Source of the DNA: Lentisphaeria bacterium UBA4640
Lineage (GTDB): Bacteria > Verrucomicrobiota > Lentisphaeria > Victivallales > UBA1829
Length of the DNA stretch: 64,000 nucleotides
Assembly (NCBI GenBank): GCA_002405835.1
Contig: DHMO01000063.1
Location: 1 to 64,000, forward strand
Direction of reading: 5' to 3'
Below are positions 9,610 through 17,123 of the stretch, one piece after another. A program made the translations under genes and the position numbers. The notes beneath the pieces are model-generated. The model searched no databases. It was not told where the DNA came from and saw nothing but the letters and a program-made list of their open reading frames with translations. Each line of letters starts with the position of its first letter. The stretch's first letter is position 1.

Positions 9610-12600
9610 ATGAAAACAAAACTGTTTCATGCGCTTCTGCTGGGTGCGTTTCTCTCCGTGTCCGGAGCGGAAAATGACCTCAAACTCTCTCAGGACGGGA
9701 GCTTTGCGGCAGGCGATCTCAACATTACCGTTTTAAGCAAAGAGGATTCCGGACGGCTCCAGAACTCCGGACCGGAAACCATTCCGGTCATGCACGGATT
9801 CACCAAAGACGGAAACAGATTCGTATTCCGCTCCCCGTTCAAGACCTCGCTCGGAACGTTTCAGCTTGAAGAGACTCTGACGGAGGAAAAACCGGGCGAA
9901 TGGCTCTTCAAAGCGGTTCTTACCGCATCCGCTCCGACACGCGTCAATGAACTCTCCCTCTTCATGACACTCCCGGGAACTCTCTTCGCGGGGAAAACGG
10001 TTGTATTCGGTGGCAAACCCGTCGTTCTGCCCGGACAGTTCAAGGAGCGGCATCTCATTGACTCCAAAGAATTCAAAGCGCTCCAGTTCAATTCGCAGGA
10101 CCGAGTCATCACGGTCAGCGGAGACAGCGATCTGATTTTTCAGGATGAACGCTGCGACGGCTGGAACATCTTCTCGCTCCGCACCCGGTTCCGCCCGTTT
10201 TCCGGCGTAATCACGAGAGCGGAAGCCACACTCCGGATTACAGTCGGAAACGCGGAATCTGCAATGCTTGACATTTCCAAAGTCTGCAACATGGGCTTCG
10301 CCGATGAGGTCGCCGGAGACGGCAAAGGCGGCTGGACCGATCAGGGCTCCAACAACGACCTGCGTATTTTCAAACCGGGAAAACAGACATTCAACGACAT
10401 TCCGTTCCAGGTGATCGATCCGCAGGCAAACGGCGGGAAATCCTGCCTCGTGCTGAGCAAAGACCCGTCCATGCAGTTCCCCTCGGAAGTCAAAATCTCC
10501 GCGAACGGAGCCCGCGGCAAATTCCTGCACCTTCTCCATTCCGCCGCCTACACAGCCGGAGACAAGAAGGTTGGCGATGTACAGGTCGTTTATGAAGACG
10601 GAACATCTTCCGTCTTCCCGGTCATCACCGGCAAACACGTTTCCGACTGGTGGGGCGGTGCGGCGCTCTCCGACGGCGAACTGGTCTGGACCGGACTGAA
10701 TGCAAGCTCTCTCGTCGGCATGTACGCCTGCTCCGTTCCGCTGCAGGCGAAACCGCTGAAAGAGGTGAAATTCTCCACGGATACGGGCGCCGTCTGGATG
10801 ATCGTCGGCGCGACCGTTTCCAATGCGGCGCTGGCGCATGCCGACCGGACGCCGGTGTTTATCACGGAGTCCGCAGAGTGGCGCCCCGTGGAATATCCCC
10901 GCGACGTGGAAAAAGGTTCTGTCCTCGACTTTTCAGTTCTCGGTCTGCAGGACGCCCCCGCCGGAAAATACGGATATCTCACCAAAGATGAAGAGGGGCA
11001 CTTTGTTTTTGAAAAACGCCCCTCCGTTCCGGTCCGCTTCTACGGAACAAATCTCTGCTACATGGGCAACTTCTTCAGCAAGGCGAATGCGGAAAAACTG
11101 GCGGACCGCCTTGCCGCAAACGGCTTCAACACCGTCCGCTTTCACCATTACGACATCATGTTCGACAACGCCGCCGGCAAGAGCACAAAGCTGAAAGCGG
11201 ATATGCTCGATCAGCTGGATTATCTTTTCCACTGTCTGAAACAGCGCGGAATCTATGTAATGATCGACCTTTACTGTTCCCGGAATTTTTCCGACGGAGA
11301 ACTTCCCGGTTTTGAAAACCGCCGCTTTTATCCGTTCAACGGAACGAGCCTGGGAGAAATCAAAGCATTCCTGCTGCTGACCGATGTCGGATTTGAAAAC
11401 TTCAAGGAGTTCGCCCGCAATCTGCTTGGTCATGTCAATCCGTACACCGGAACGGCATGGAAGGATGACCCGGCTCTTGCGCATATCAGCCTGATCAATG
11501 AAGACGCCATTTTTGAAGTCGTCAATTACGACAGGGAAATCCGTTCCATACTGGAAAAGAGATTCGAAAAAGAACAGCCCGGACTCAAAGGAGCGGAACG
11601 GACTCTCGCGTTCAACCGTTTTCTCATCCGGACTTACAACGAATCCTATCAGCGCATGGCGCGCTTCCTCAAAGAGGAACTCGGCGTTAAAGCGATGCTG
11701 ACCGACCAGAATCACTGGCAGTCCACTCACCAGGCGCCGATGAACCGGCAGTATGATTTTGTCGACAAGCACATGTACTGGGCGCATCCGCGCGGAGTCG
11801 GTCCGCAGGGAAAGGGCTTTTCGTTTGATTCCTCCAGCGCAATTGCACAAATGGGCGGGCTTGCAATAAACATGAACAGCGCAGCCCGCGTGTTCGGTCA
11901 GCCTTACGGCGCGAGCGAGATGAATTACTGCTTCCCGAGTCCGTACCGCGCGGAGGGAGGCCCCCTGCTCGGTGCTTATGCGGCTCTTCAGGACTGGGGT
12001 GCCGTCTGGCAGTTCTGCTACCTTGCAAACGACAAGGCTTTTTACGAAGATCACGCCACCGACCTTTTTGAAATGGCGACAGATCCGGTAATGTTCCTGA
12101 ACGACAAGCTGGCGGTTCTCTTCTTCCTCCGCGGAGACGTCCGCCGCCCCGAACTGAAATTTCCCATTCATGTTCCGGAAGACTACAGTTCCATTCATGA
12201 CATCTACCCGGCCGCTTACATCAAAGCCGGAACCTTCGCCCGGATCGGCGCACAAGTCGGGAATAAAGTGGGCGCGGCAGCCGATATAACGGCATTTTCC
12301 GCGGAGAACTTCACCCATCTTGTCAAGGAAGCAGCGCGCAAAAACGGAGGGACATTCGAACCGGAACGCTCTTTCTCAAAAAGCGTCACCGGCGAAATTG
12401 AAATCGACGGCAAAGCCGGAACTTTCAAGGTTGTCACTCCCCGCAGTGAAGCGCTGGTTCTGCCCGAAGGCAAAACAGAGAAAGCCGGTCTTCTAGAAGT
12501 CGGAAACCAGAAAGGATTTGCGGTCTATGCCGCGGCGGCAATGGATTCTTCCGCGCTTGCGGATTCCCGCCGGATTCTTTTTCTGCACATCACCAATGTT

Positions 12601-12861
12601 TTCAACAGCGGAATGCAGTTCGCCGACAAGACCTTGTCGCAGGTGATGGAGCTCGGGGGCATGCCGCATCTCGCCGCGGCGGGAACGGGAACCGTCGCAC
12701 TGAAACTGAACGATGGTCCCGCACCCATTGTTTACGCCGTTGATCTCGGCGGACGCCGCATCGGGCGCATCGATTCGGAGTTCTCCGGCGGAGTCCTGCG
12801 TTTCACTGCAGACGTATTCGCTCAGAAATCTCCCTGTTTCGTCTACGAGATTGTAAGATAA
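9610..12861 (+). CDS. Secreted GH-A clan glycoside hydrolase (GH5-like barrel)
   Basis: 1083 residues from ATG 9610, chosen because it starts a signal peptide (MKTKLFHALLLGAFLSVSGA) and follows an AAAAAGGA ribosome site; an upstream in-frame start would bury the signal. Residues about 30-470 are beta-sandwich rich and probably bind substrate. A (beta/alpha)8 barrel follows (VRFYGTNLCYMGNFFS, then ANGFNTVRFHHYD). The likely acid/base is Glu631 in LINEDA and the likely nucleophile Glu770 in GASEMNYC, the pattern of clan GH-A. A beta-rich C-terminal domain completes it. The exact family and substrate are uncertain; nearby beta-mannosidase suggests a mannan-type polymer. The gene ends at a rho-independent terminator. 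Confidence 0.8.
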   Translation: MKTKLFHALLLGAFLSVSGAENDLKLSQDGSFAAGDLNITVLSKEDSGRLQNSGPETIPVMHGFTKDGNRFVFRSPFKTSLGTFQLEETLTEEKPGEWLFKAVLTASAPTRVNELSLFMTLPGTLFAGKTVVFGGKPVVLPGQFKERHLIDSKEFKALQFNSQDRVITVSGDSDLIFQDERCDGWNIFSLRTRFRPFSGVITRAEATLRITVGNAESAMLDISKVCNMGFADEVAGDGKGGWTDQGSNNDLRIFKPGKQTFNDIPFQVIDPQANGGKSCLVLSKDPSMQFPSEVKISANGARGKFLHLLHSAAYTAGDKKVGDVQVVYEDGTSSVFPVITGKHVSDWWGGAALSDGELVWTGLNASSLVGMYACSVPLQAKPLKEVKFSTDTGAVWMIVGATVSNAALAHADRTPVFITESAEWRPVEYPRDVEKGSVLDFSVLGLQDAPAGKYGYLTKDEEGHFVFEKRPSVPVRFYGTNLCYMGNFFSKANAEKLADRLAANGFNTVRFHHYDIMFDNAAGKSTKLKADMLDQLDYLFHCLKQRGIYVMIDLYCSRNFSDGELPGFENRRFYPFNGTSLGEIKAFLLLTDVGFENFKEFARNLLGHVNPYTGTAWKDDPALAHISLINEDAIFEVVNYDREIRSILEKRFEKEQPGLKGAERTLAFNRFLIRTYNESYQRMARFLKEELGVKAMLTDQNHWQSTHQAPMNRQYDFVDKHMYWAHPRGVGPQGKGFSFDSSSAIAQMGGLAINMNSAARVFGQPYGASEMNYCFPSPYRAEGGPLLGAYAALQDWGAVWQFCYLANDKAFYEDHATDLFEMATDPVMFLNDKLAVLFFLRGDVRRPELKFPIHVPEDYSSIHDIYPAAYIKAGTFARIGAQVGNKVGAAADITAFSAENFTHLVKEAARKNGGTFEPERSFSKSVTGEIEIDGKAGTFKVVTPRSEALVLPEGKTEKAGLLEVGNQKGFAVYAAAAMDSSALADSRRILFLHITNVFNSGMQFADKTLSQVMELGGMPHLAAAGTGTVALKLNDGPAPIVYAVDLGGRRIGRIDSEFSGGVLRFTADVFAQKSPCFVYEIVR

Positions 12862-12873
12862 AGAGTTTTTTCT

Positions 12874-12905
12874 CCGGGCCGGGTTCGAACCGGTCCGGAA
12901 TTTTT
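12874..12905 (+). terminator. Rho-independent terminator
   Basis: Nine-bp stem CCGGGCCGG (12874-12882) with CCGGTCCGG (12890-12898), one G-T pair, 7-nt loop, then TTTTT at 12901-12905. It closes the pseudopilin-GH unit. Confidence 0.8.
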
Positions 12906-12966
12906 GCAAATACTTTTATGCATGCTTTCTGTTACTTCCATTATATGCATATTCCCGTGGAATGTA

Positions 12967-12994
12967 TTGACAAAAAACAGTTCTGCTGTATAAT
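12967..12994 (+). promoter_or_regulatory. Strong sigma70-type promoter
   Basis: Consensus TTGACA (12967-12972) and TATAAT (12989-12994) with a 16-bp spacer, 41 bp before the deacetylase-like gene. It is the closest match to consensus in the window. Confidence 0.8.
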
Positions 12995-13035
12995 TAGGAA
13001 AACAAAATCAAACAACGGGAAAGGCTGAAGCGGCA

Positions 13036-14613
13036 ATGACCTCACCTTCATTCAAAAATGCGTCCGGAGACGGGAAATCGAACTCAATCATCAATATCAT
13101 CAATTTCATCCGGAGCGTGGAACCGCGCATGGAGATGGATCTCTTCGAACCGGTCCGCGAGCAGATGACTCTTGCAAAAAAGCACAATCTCCCGACGACC
13201 TGGCTGATTCAGTATGACGCGCTGATCACACCGCCTTATGCGGATTTTCTGAAACGGGAAATGCCGGAAGGCCATGAAGTCGGAATCTGGCTTGAGTGCG
13301 TTCAGCCGCTGGTCGAAGCCGCAGGAATTCCCTGGCGCGGACGCTGGGCGTGGGACTGGTTTGCAAACGTCGCTGCAACTGCGGCGTACACACCCGAAGA
13401 ACGCGAACGGATCGTCGATGTCTTCATGGCGAAATTCAAGGAAACGTTCGGGCATCTCCCGGAATCCGCCGGCTGCTGGTACCCCGATGCGCACACGCTG
13501 AACTATCTTCATGAAAAATACGGAGTCCGCGCCGCGTGCTGCTGCCGCGATCAGTACGGCACCGACGGCTATACGCTCTGGGGCGGCTACTGGGCAAACG
13601 GATATTATCCTTCGAAAAAGAATTTCTTCATGCCCGCTCAGACGCCGCAGGAGCAGATCAATCTGCCGCTGTTCCGTATGCTCGGCAGCGACCCGCTTTA
13701 CCAGTATGACGCAGGAATCGGCGACAACGGACAGGGCGTAGTCACTCTCGAACCCGTCTACACCGGCTGCAACGGCGGTGGCGGCATCCCGGACTGGGTA
13801 AAATGGTTCTTCCGCGAAAACTTCCGCTCTCCTCATCTTGCAATGGCTTATGCGCAGGTCGGACAGGAAAACTCCTTCGGGTGGGCAGCAATGAAAGACG
13901 GACTGACTTTTCAGTATGCGGAACTCGAAAGGCTTCAGAAAGAGGGACTCCTCCGGGTCGAAACGCTCGCCGCAACCGGCAAGTGGTTCCGCTCGAAATT
14001 CGCCTCAACTCCCGCCTCCGCTGTTCTCACGCTCAGCGACTGGAAAGACCTCGGACATCAGGGAATCTGGTACTGCTCGAAATCCGGCCGCATGAACCTT
14101 TTCCGCACAGAATCAGGAGAGCTGACGGTTCGCGACTGGCAGTTCTTCGATGAAAACCGGGAAGGACTCTACCTCCATTCCGTCTGCACAACGACCTCCT
14201 GCTTTTCGGACGCCCTTCCGGTCACGGACGGTTTTCTCTGGCATCCCGCCTCAATCCGCTTCCCCGGAGGTCCCGGCGAAATCAAAGCCGCGGAGGAGCT
14301 CTCCGGAGATTCCCTGCGCATTCTCTGGTCGCGTCAGCAGACTTCCGATGAAATTGCAATACAGCTTCATCCCTCCGCATGGGAAGTTCATTTTCCGAAA
14401 ACCGGAGAAGTTCTGGAATTTGTCTACAGCGCCAAAGCCGCGGCGGAACACGAAACGGAAATAAAACTGGAAGCCGGAAAACTGAAATTCCGTCACAGCG
14501 GCTGGAGTTACGCCATGATTCCGGACAAAGGCTTCATCAAGCAGACGGACAGCGGATTCCTTCTGGTTCCCAAAGGGAACGTTCTGCGTCTGCATATCGA
14601 AACGGAACGGTAA
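13036..14613 (+). CDS. Polysaccharide-deacetylase/GH57-fold-like protein of unknown substrate
   Basis: 525 residues, no signal peptide. The N-terminal 300 residues look like a distorted (beta/alpha) barrel of the NodB/GH57/GH38 kind: an opening strand with INFIRSVEPRMEMDL, EVGIWLECVQ after strand three, CWYPDAHTLNYLHEKYG with an Asp-x-His that could bind metal, and CRDQYGTDGYTLWGGYW. The C-terminal 200 residues are beta-rich. It has its own near-consensus promoter and a preceding terminator, so it is transcribed apart from its neighbours. The ribosome site is weak (GGGAAAGG, about 11 nt before ATG). Deacetylase or hydrolase activity on a surface or dietary glycan is inferred; I cannot assign a CAZy family. 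The lack of a signal peptide argues for a cytoplasmic role. Confidence 0.6.
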   Translation: MTSPSFKNASGDGKSNSIINIINFIRSVEPRMEMDLFEPVREQMTLAKKHNLPTTWLIQYDALITPPYADFLKREMPEGHEVGIWLECVQPLVEAAGIPWRGRWAWDWFANVAATAAYTPEERERIVDVFMAKFKETFGHLPESAGCWYPDAHTLNYLHEKYGVRAACCCRDQYGTDGYTLWGGYWANGYYPSKKNFFMPAQTPQEQINLPLFRMLGSDPLYQYDAGIGDNGQGVVTLEPVYTGCNGGGGIPDWVKWFFRENFRSPHLAMAYAQVGQENSFGWAAMKDGLTFQYAELERLQKEGLLRVETLAATGKWFRSKFASTPASAVLTLSDWKDLGHQGIWYCSKSGRMNLFRTESGELTVRDWQFFDENREGLYLHSVCTTTSCFSDALPVTDGFLWHPASIRFPGGPGEIKAAEELSGDSLRILWSRQQTSDEIAIQLHPSAWEVHFPKTGEVLEFVYSAKAAAEHETEIKLEAGKLKFRHSGWSYAMIPDKGFIKQTDSGFLLVPKGNVLRLHIETER

Positions 14614-14636
14614 ATAACACAGACCGTCCGCCGGCT

Positions 14637-15164
14637 TCAGCGCTTCCGCAGAAAAAGATCGTCGAGCCGGCGGATCCGCTCATCCATACGCTTCCGCGCC
14701 GCGCTTTCCGGCTGTTTACCGTGCAGAACCGCATGAAACCCGGAACCGCGCGGCATCGGAACAAAACGGACCTGGAAATCCGCATAGAGCACATGCACTC
14801 CGCCCGGATGGGAACGCGCATGATCCAGAACCAGCGGAACGTCCGCGGAAAGCTCGGCAAGAGAAAAATCATATCCCAAATAAATGTACGGCAGGTGTTT
14901 CGCGGGACACCTCAGCATCTCCGGATCGGAAAGCTGTCCGTCAAGAGTCAGCAGATCCAGAGTCTCCGGCAGAGCAGAGCCGTGCGATTCCGCATAAAGA
15001 TGCAGCGCGTCGCCGATCATCATCAGCTGCGACACGCATTTCTGTTCAAAACGCGGCTGCGGCTCAGTTTCGATGCCGCGCTCCTGAAAAACCAGGAAAA
15101 ACGCCACCGCCGCCGCAATCACCGCCGCACACGCGGCTCCATTCAGAAGTAAACTCTTTTTCAT
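14637..15164 (-). CDS. Membrane-anchored DUF1559-like protein lacking the prepilin motif
   Basis: 175 residues from ATG 15164 (an in-frame GTG at 15185 is the alternative; neither has a strong ribosome site). It starts MKKSLLLNG and has one N-terminal membrane helix (AACAAVIAAAVAFFLVF), then a periplasmic domain. The end contains GGVHVLYADFQVRFVP, which matches the N-x-LFADGHV part of DUF1559 pseudopilins. CVSQLMMIGDALHLYAESHG likewise matches the pseudopilin CxxNLKQIGLALxxY segment. The prepilin cleavage motif is absent, so it looks like a pseudopilin head on an ordinary signal anchor. It is convergent with the deacetylase-like gene (23 bp between stops) and divergent from rpmB. The function is unknown. 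Confidence 0.65.
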   Translation of the reverse strand: MKKSLLLNGAACAAVIAAAVAFFLVFQERGIETEPQPRFEQKCVSQLMMIGDALHLYAESHGSALPETLDLLTLDGQLSDPEMLRCPAKHLPYIYLGYDFSLAELSADVPLVLDHARSHPGGVHVLYADFQVRFVPMPRGSGFHAVLHGKQPESAARKRMDERIRRLDDLFLRKR

Positions 15165-15289
15165 CAGAACATTCCATTGTTTCACGGTATTATAGCATCA
15201 AACTTGAAAATCTGCAAAACAGGTTTATATTTTTCCCGGCAAAAATTTCCGCCGGAGCCGGAAAATTTTCATTTTTTCCGTTTCCGGAC

Positions 15290-15317
15290 TTGCAAAACAG
15301 GATTGTTACGCTATATT
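15290..15317 (+). promoter_or_regulatory. Promoter for rpmB
   Basis: TTGCAA (15290-15295) and TATATT (15312-15317), 16 bp apart. Confidence 0.6.
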
Positions 15318-15378
15318 ATAGTTCCTGTTCATAGGAAACACAATGGCCGTGAAGGCTTTTTATTTAGGAGACAGTAAA

Positions 15379-15612
15379 GTGAGTAACGTTTGTGACATTT
15401 GCGGAAAGAAAAAGTTTTCCGGCTCCACCATCATCCGCAGGGGCTTGGCAAAGAAAAAAGGCGGTATCGGTATGCACGTTGTGAAGGTCTCTCCGAGAAC
15501 CTTCGAACCGAATATCCAGAGCATTCGCGTCGTTGACGAGAATGGCGCTGTTTCCCGCAAAAAAGTTTGCGTGCAGTGCATCCGCAGCGGCAGAATCCAG
15601 AAGCCCTGCTGA
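15379..15612 (+). CDS. rpmB: 50S ribosomal protein L28
   Basis: 77 residues from GTG 15379, giving the family start (M)SNVCDICGKKKFSGS. The GTG is favoured by AGGAG at 15366-15370, 8 nt upstream. An in-frame ATG at 15343 with AGGAAA before it would add 12 residues not seen in L28. The protein has paired cysteines CDIC near the start and CVQC near the end, the zinc-binding (C+) form. SIRVVDENGAVSRKKVCVQCIRSGRIQK is the expected L28 ending (only its CVQCIRSG core is used as evidence). It is a component of the large ribosomal subunit. It is monocistronic: promoter upstream, strong terminator downstream. Confidence 0.93.
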   Translation: MSNVCDICGKKKFSGSTIIRRGLAKKKGGIGMHVVKVSPRTFEPNIQSIRVVDENGAVSRKKVCVQCIRSGRIQKPC

Positions 15613-15632
15613 ACAATTCCGCTCTACGGAAT

Positions 15633-15661
15633 GGAGCCGCTTTCGTCGGCTCCTTTTTTTT
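15633..15661 (+). terminator. Rho-independent terminator after rpmB
   Basis: Perfect 7-bp stem GGAGCCG (15633-15639) with CGGCTCC (15647-15653), 7-nt loop, then eight T residues. Confidence 0.88.
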
Positions 15662-15678
15662 GCCCCGGAGGATAAATT

Positions 15679-16326
15679 ATGACCGATCTCAGAAAACAGC
15701 GCGCGGAACGCTTCCGCAATACCGATCTCTATCTCGTAATCGGACACGAATTCACGAACGGACGCTCCGTTCTCGATGTCCTCGCGGCGGCCGCTGACGG
15801 CGGCGTCAGAACCGTTCAGCTCCGCGAAAAAAATCTTTCCGGAAAAGAGCTCACGCTCCTCGCGGAAAAATTCCGCAGAAAATGCGAAGAACTCGGCGTC
15901 CTCATGATCATGAACGACCACGTCGATATCGCCCTCGCCGTCGGCGCCGACGGAGTTCATCTGGGGCAGGACGACATGCCGCTTGAATTCGCCCGCGCCA
16001 TCGCGCCCGATCTCATCCTCGGACGCTCCACACACTCCGTCGAACAGGCGCTCGAAGCCCAGGCGCAGGATGCCGATTACGTCAACCTCGGTCCAATCTT
16101 CCCGACGCAGACCAAGAACACTCCGGTAAAACCGCTCGGACTCGACATCATACGCGCGGCAAAACCGAAACTTTCAATTCCTTTCACCGTCATGGGCGGA
16201 GTCAAGGAACACAACATGCCTCAGCTCTTTGATGCGGGCGCTCGCATTCTCGCCATGGTGACGGAACTCACTCAGGCGGAAGACGTTGCGGCAAAAGCCC
16301 GCGCCATGCGCGCGCTCTGGAAATGA
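15679..16326 (+). CDS. thiE: Thiamine-phosphate synthase
   Basis: 215 residues, normal for ThiE. The cytoplasmic enzyme joins hydroxymethylpyrimidine diphosphate with the thiazole phosphate to form thiamine phosphate. Signatures in order: VQLREKNLSGKEL, IMNDHVDIALAVGADGVHLGQDD (ligand and Mg binding Asp residues), GRSTHS, YVNLGPIFPTQTK and FTVMGGV. The ATG at 15679 follows GGAGG by 7 nt. No thiamine riboswitch or other thi genes are seen nearby. Its stop overlaps the start of the next gene by 4 nt (ATGA), so ThiE is translationally coupled to a PocR-type AraC regulator, an odd partnership. No promoter is evident between the rpmB terminator and the start. Confidence 0.94.
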   Translation: MTDLRKQRAERFRNTDLYLVIGHEFTNGRSVLDVLAAAADGGVRTVQLREKNLSGKELTLLAEKFRRKCEELGVLMIMNDHVDIALAVGADGVHLGQDDMPLEFARAIAPDLILGRSTHSVEQALEAQAQDADYVNLGPIFPTQTKNTPVKPLGLDIIRAAKPKLSIPFTVMGGVKEHNMPQLFDAGARILAMVTELTQAEDVAAKARAMRALWK

Positions 16327-17123
16327 ACCTGGACGTCGCCCTCCGCATCCTTGAACAGAAACAGGGTGCGGTCTTCAGCGTTCATGTTCTTCATCCCGCG
16401 TTCCTCGAATGCGAAGCCCTCCGGCTGGCTCCGGATCAGTATCTGCACCACGGGGAATTCTGCCGGACAACGAAGATGCACGGCGGCGATACAGCGTGTG
16501 CCAGAAACAAGGACCGCAGTCTCGAACTCGCCAAACGCGGACGCTTCTTCTGCGGGACCTGCCCGTTCGGCGTATGGGACGCCGCGCTTCCGGTTCTCTT
16601 TGAATCCAAAACCGCAGCGGTCATCTATGCCGGCTCGTTTCATCTGCCGGAACACGCACAGCCGTCGAAGGAAAAGATTGCGGGGCTGCACAGGGATATG
16701 GAATTCCTGCGCGAGCTGATTCTGCTTGAGCTCGAACTCTGGCGGAAAACCGCTGAATCAACCAAGCAGCGCCCCGCAGATTACTACATCCGGAATATAA
16801 ATTTCTTTATCGACCGCCATTTTCCCGGCGATCCCTCGCTCGAAGAAGCGGCGGAAACCCTCCGCGTCACCCCGAACTATCTCGGCGAACTCATCCGGCG
16901 CGAAACGGGACGCTCCTTCCGCGAACTGCTTCTGGAACGCCGCATCAAAGAGGCGCGGGTCTATCTCAAACTTCACCGCCACCTCTCCGTCACCCGCATC
17001 GCCTCGCTCTGCGGATTCCACGACAGCAACTATTTTTCAACCTGTTTCCGCCGTATCGCCGGATGTTCGCCGCGCGAATACCGCGCCGTTACGGACGGAA
17101 CCGCTTCAGACGCAACGCGTTGA
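16323..17123 (+). CDS. AraC family regulator with PocR sensory domain
   Basis: 266 residues. The N-terminal half matches the PocR ligand-binding domain, with the cysteine-bearing stretch ([20 protein letters not shown] followed by [12 protein letters not shown]) and a VIYAGSF strand. PocR domains sense small metabolites such as propanediol-type compounds. The C-terminal 100 residues are an AraC DNA-binding domain ([20 protein letters not shown] and [20 protein letters not shown]). It is translationally coupled to thiE upstream by a 4-nt overlap and converges with copA, overlapping it by 35 bp. The ligand and target genes are unknown; autoregulation or control of thiE cannot be read from the sequence. 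Confidence 0.85.
   Translation: MNLDVALRILEQKQGAVFSVHVLHPAFLECEALRLAPDQYLHHGEFCRTTKMHGGDTACARNKDRSLELAKRGRFFCGTCPFGVWDAALPVLFESKTAAVIYAGSFHLPEHAQPSKEKIAGLHRDMEFLRELILLELELWRKTAESTKQRPADYYIRNINFFIDRHFPGDPSLEEAAETLRVTPNYLGELIRRETGRSFRELLLERRIKEARVYLKLHRHLSVTRIASLCGFHDSNYFSTCFRRIAGCSPREYRAVTDGTASDATR

Noticed and set aside
12874..12898. Sequence resembling a tRNA T-arm (GGTTCGAACC)
   Set aside because: No acceptor, D or anticodon arms around it; it forms a terminator stem directly after a GH stop codon.
15343..15612. L28 starting at ATG 15343
   Set aside because: The GTG at 15379 has a better-placed AGGAG and gives the normal family N-terminus; the extra 12 residues are not L28-like.
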